64,000 nt of DNA. Origin: Stygiobacter electus (GTDB lineage: Bacteria > Bacteroidota > Ignavibacteria > Ignavibacteriales > Melioribacteraceae). Positions 61,860 through 64,000 of the stretch are shown in pieces (within the stretch, counting starts at the first letter, position 1; the number at the start of each line of letters is the position of its first letter). The stretch spans positions 1-64,000 of the forward strand of contig JARGDL010000001.1 of NCBI GenBank assembly GCA_029210465.1, read 5' to 3'. The notes under the pieces are model-generated. The model was not told the origin of the DNA. It did not search any database and was given only the letters and a program-made list of their open reading frames with translations. A program made the translations under genes and the position numbers.

Positions 61860-63835
61860 CCGATACTTCCTAAAATCATCAATGCATTTTGAATCCAGAA
61901 AAACCATCTTGCTGCAAGTGAAAGCGATGCGGTATATTTTTCTTCCACTGTATATGAGTTATTAGCAACATTTATATCAAGTAGATTTTTTCTATTTAAA
62001 TCAACTTCTGCAGAAAGAACTTTATTTAAAGTATTGAATGTGAAAACTTTCCATTTTTCTTTTCCATCCCATTTTTTTGTAAGTACATTTTTATCTGTAA
62101 TCAACGAAACATCTGTCTTGAAAATGCCATCCCCTAATCTTTCAACTAGAACACCATATTCGGTTTCAGAAATTTTATACAAACTTGTAACCCGATAGTC
62201 AAAAACCTTTGATGTTTTAATAAATTCATCAAAGAACCAATTCATATCCTCGCGAGAATATTGTTGTACTATTGTAAAAAAGTCTTCTGCTTTTGGATGT
62301 TTAAACTTGAAGTCTTCAAAATATTTTTTAAGAATCAAATTCATTTTTTCTTTACCCAAATAACTTTCAAGTGTAAGTAAAACCAGCTCAGGTTTATTAT
62401 AAGAGTTTACAACATAACTTAATCTTGTTGGTAACTTGAAAGATGTATCTGCAATTGAACCAAGATTTAAATTTTTATAATAGTTAGTAATTGCTTTTGC
62501 ACCTTCAGGAATTACAGCATCTGTTAAAGTATAAATAATTGGTATATCGCGATAAGAAAGAAAATTAATTCCATATATTGGTATGAACTGAGCTACTTTA
62601 AAATTTTCCAAAATTGGTGAATAATACTCATACATTATTTTAGTTGAAATGTAAGAAGTAAATCCTTCATCAAGCCAGGCTTCATAAACTTCATTGTTTG
62701 CAATTAAACCATAAAAATATTGATGTGAAAACTCATGAGTGGTCAAATATTCAGGTTGGCCTGTGTTTTTCCTTGCAAATAATTCTGCACTAACTGTAAA
62801 TAAAGTTGGATATTCCATTCCACCTGAAGCTGAAGTTCTTGGAACATCAATTAAAGAAATTGTTTGATAAGGATATTCGCCAATATTTTCTTCAAAATAT
62901 TTTAATGAATTTTTTACTGCATTGAAATAACGTTCAGTATATCTTTCTCTTTCAGGTTGAATGTAAGCTAAAATTTGTATTTGTGTTTTATTTTGTCTTG
63001 TGTAAATATCTTCTTTTTTCAGAATTTCATCTGTAGTAAGCCAAGCAAAATCATGCACACCATTTTGAACTACAGAATAATATTTTTTATTGCTTATCAT
63101 TTTTTCTTCTTTGATTACTCCAGTTGAAGCAATCAAATAATTTTTGGGTACGATAATTTTTGCTATATAATTTCCAAAGTCTGAATAAAAGTTTAAATAC
63201 GGATGGTATTGACTACAAATCCATTTACCATTTTCAAATACTCCAATTTTGGGGAACCATTGAGAAATAAAAAAGAAATTTCTTCCACGTGCTGAACCAA
63301 ATCTTTTTACACTTATCGGAATTTTTAATTCATATTCAAAATATATTTTTACTGAATCTTTTGGATGAACATTTTTTTCTAAAATAACTTTAGCAACCGT
63401 ACTATCATTTGGATTATTTATTTCTGGTTGAAAATAAATTAATTGTTTTTCTTTGTTATTGATTAAAAATTTTTTGATTTCTAATTCAGTTTTATTTTCT
63501 GGATTAAGATGATATGCTTTTGCAAATAAAGTGTTATTGCTTTTATATGCATTAGCATAAAAATGAAATTGCAATTCATTAGTCGAAAATTTTGTGTTGT
63601 TTTTCCATGTTAATATTTCTTTTACAAAAATTTTATTTGTTTTATCATTAAACTCAACATCAAAATCATAATTTGCAATCGGGTTTACATTTTTCTCTTC
63701 AGAGATTAATAATCCATTTACATAAAATTTATTTGATGTGAATTTTTTTGAAATGGTATTTACTTCATTATTTTCAATTACATATAAAAATGATGCAAGT
63801 AAAAGAAGGAATGGTATGTATATTATTTTTTTCAT
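61856..63835 (-). CDS. M1 family metallopeptidase
   Basis: A 659-aa gluzincin aminopeptidase-like protein with an N-terminal membrane anchor or signal (KIIYIPFLLLLASFLYVI). The M1 exopeptidase motif appears as SGGMEYPTLF, and the zinc site as HEFSHQYFYG with Glu 18 residues later in EAWLDEGFTSY (about 360-390). The N-terminal beta domain and a short C-terminal tail ending in a hydrophobic segment fit bacterial periplasmic M1 members. It overlaps the next gene by 4 bp. Confidence 0.87.
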   Translation of the reverse strand: MKKIIYIPFLLLLASFLYVIENNEVNTISKKFTSNKFYVNGLLISEEKNVNPIANYDFDVEFNDKTNKIFVKEILTWKNNTKFSTNELQFHFYANAYKSNNTLFAKAYHLNPENKTELEIKKFLINNKEKQLIYFQPEINNPNDSTVAKVILEKNVHPKDSVKIYFEYELKIPISVKRFGSARGRNFFFISQWFPKIGVFENGKWICSQYHPYLNFYSDFGNYIAKIIVPKNYLIASTGVIKEEKMISNKKYYSVVQNGVHDFAWLTTDEILKKEDIYTRQNKTQIQILAYIQPERERYTERYFNAVKNSLKYFEENIGEYPYQTISLIDVPRTSASGGMEYPTLFTVSAELFARKNTGQPEYLTTHEFSHQYFYGLIANNEVYEAWLDEGFTSYISTKIMYEYYSPILENFKVAQFIPIYGINFLSYRDIPIIYTLTDAVIPEGAKAITNYYKNLNLGSIADTSFKLPTRLSYVVNSYNKPELVLLTLESYLGKEKMNLILKKYFEDFKFKHPKAEDFFTIVQQYSREDMNWFFDEFIKTSKVFDYRVTSLYKISETEYGVLVERLGDGIFKTDVSLITDKNVLTKKWDGKEKWKVFTFNTLNKVLSAEVDLNRKNLLDINVANNSYTVEEKYTASLSLAARWFFWIQNALMILGSIG

Positions 63836-63905
63836 CTATTTTTTTAATGCAGTGTTTCAATAATTATTGGAAAATTTAACAAAATAGTTATTCCCAAAGT
63901 CTGAA

Positions 63906-64000
63906 TTATTTATTTTGTAAAAAATTCTTTATCAAATAAGATTCACGTATTGAAATTCCAGTAGCTAAAATAGATTCACAGAGGAATTTATCAAATATTT
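63906..64000 (-). CDS. C-terminus of an unidentified protein (partial)
   Basis: An open frame enters from the right edge and ends TAA at 63906-63908. It encodes about 31 residues with protein-like content (CESILATGISIRESYLIK). It lies 70 bp before the M1 peptidase start, in the same direction. Too little is visible to name it. Confidence 0.4.
   Translation of the reverse strand, partial: IFDKFLCESILATGISIRESYLIKNFLQNK

Overview
The window looks like a chromosomal segment from a low-GC member of the Bacteroidota/Ignavibacteriota group, most likely Ignavibacteria. This rests on strongly AT-rich codon use, a secreted protein ending in the NYPNPFNP sorting domain that is very common in that group, ExbB/ExbD/TonB and SPOR envelope genes, and Bacteroidota-style promoters (TTTG, about 19 nt, TAnnTTTG). 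No species can be named from the sequence.

Layout. 1-9.4 kb is housekeeping: a Lol/MacB-type ABC transporter, five tRNAs (Glu, Glu, His, Arg, Pro), a PspC/LiaF-like pair, an alkyltransferase-like protein, YjbQ, a cyclic-nucleotide-binding protein, prfB with its programmed frameshift, and an AtuA pair. 9.6-11.3 kb holds poorly conserved and partly decayed genes. 11.3-15.5 kb is a CRISPR array of 54 recognisable repeats (30 bp) with about 36-nt spacers, plus two older remnants. Its leader and predicted promoter lie at the right-hand end and it is transcribed leftward.

15.5-32.6 kb is a type III-A CRISPR-Cas island, all leftward. In transcription order it reads cas6, cas10 (HD and GGDD intact), csm2, csm3, csm4, csm5; then a cyclic-oligoadenylate (cOA) signalling cassette of a CARF-HEPN RNase, a 121-aa small protein that may be a ring nuclease, a Can2/Card1-like CARF nuclease, and a ring-nuclease-family protein (NE0113/SSO2081-like) joined to a winged-helix domain; then a three-gene membrane/VWA-lipoprotein/small-basic-protein module of unknown role; a Cys-rich mini-protein; cas1 and cas2; and a TPR protein next to the leader. 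Cas10 would convert target-RNA binding into cOA. Two effectors would respond, one or two ring nucleases would end the signal, and one of these may also act on transcription.

32.8-36.6 kb carries signs of a decayed duplication: a chimeric tRNA and a truncated M50 peptidase fragment mirror an intact tRNA-Val / tRNA-Gly / M50 set 2.7 kb away. A secreted beta-propeller protein lies between the two copies.

36.6-64 kb returns to core genes: an MFS carrier, nusB, a DUF218 protein, a metal/cobalamin-type ABC ATPase, VanZ-like, nnr, tRNA-Gln, a 12-repeat lipoprotein, an NHL protein with three small membrane proteins, a seven-gene envelope operon (DUF92, giant TPR, beta-barrel, HU-SPOR, ExbB, ExbD, TonB), tRNA-Leu, a cysteine synthase homologue, fmt, def, a membrane protein and an M1 peptidase.

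The most unusual observations are small palindromic elements sitting at two fixed positions inside CRISPR repeats, the unexplained membrane/VWA module inside the CRISPR island, the ring-nuclease/winged-helix fusion, a promoter motif shared by the CRISPR leader and cas6, two recent spacers overlapping by 30 nt, and a prfB frameshift site that uses UAA.
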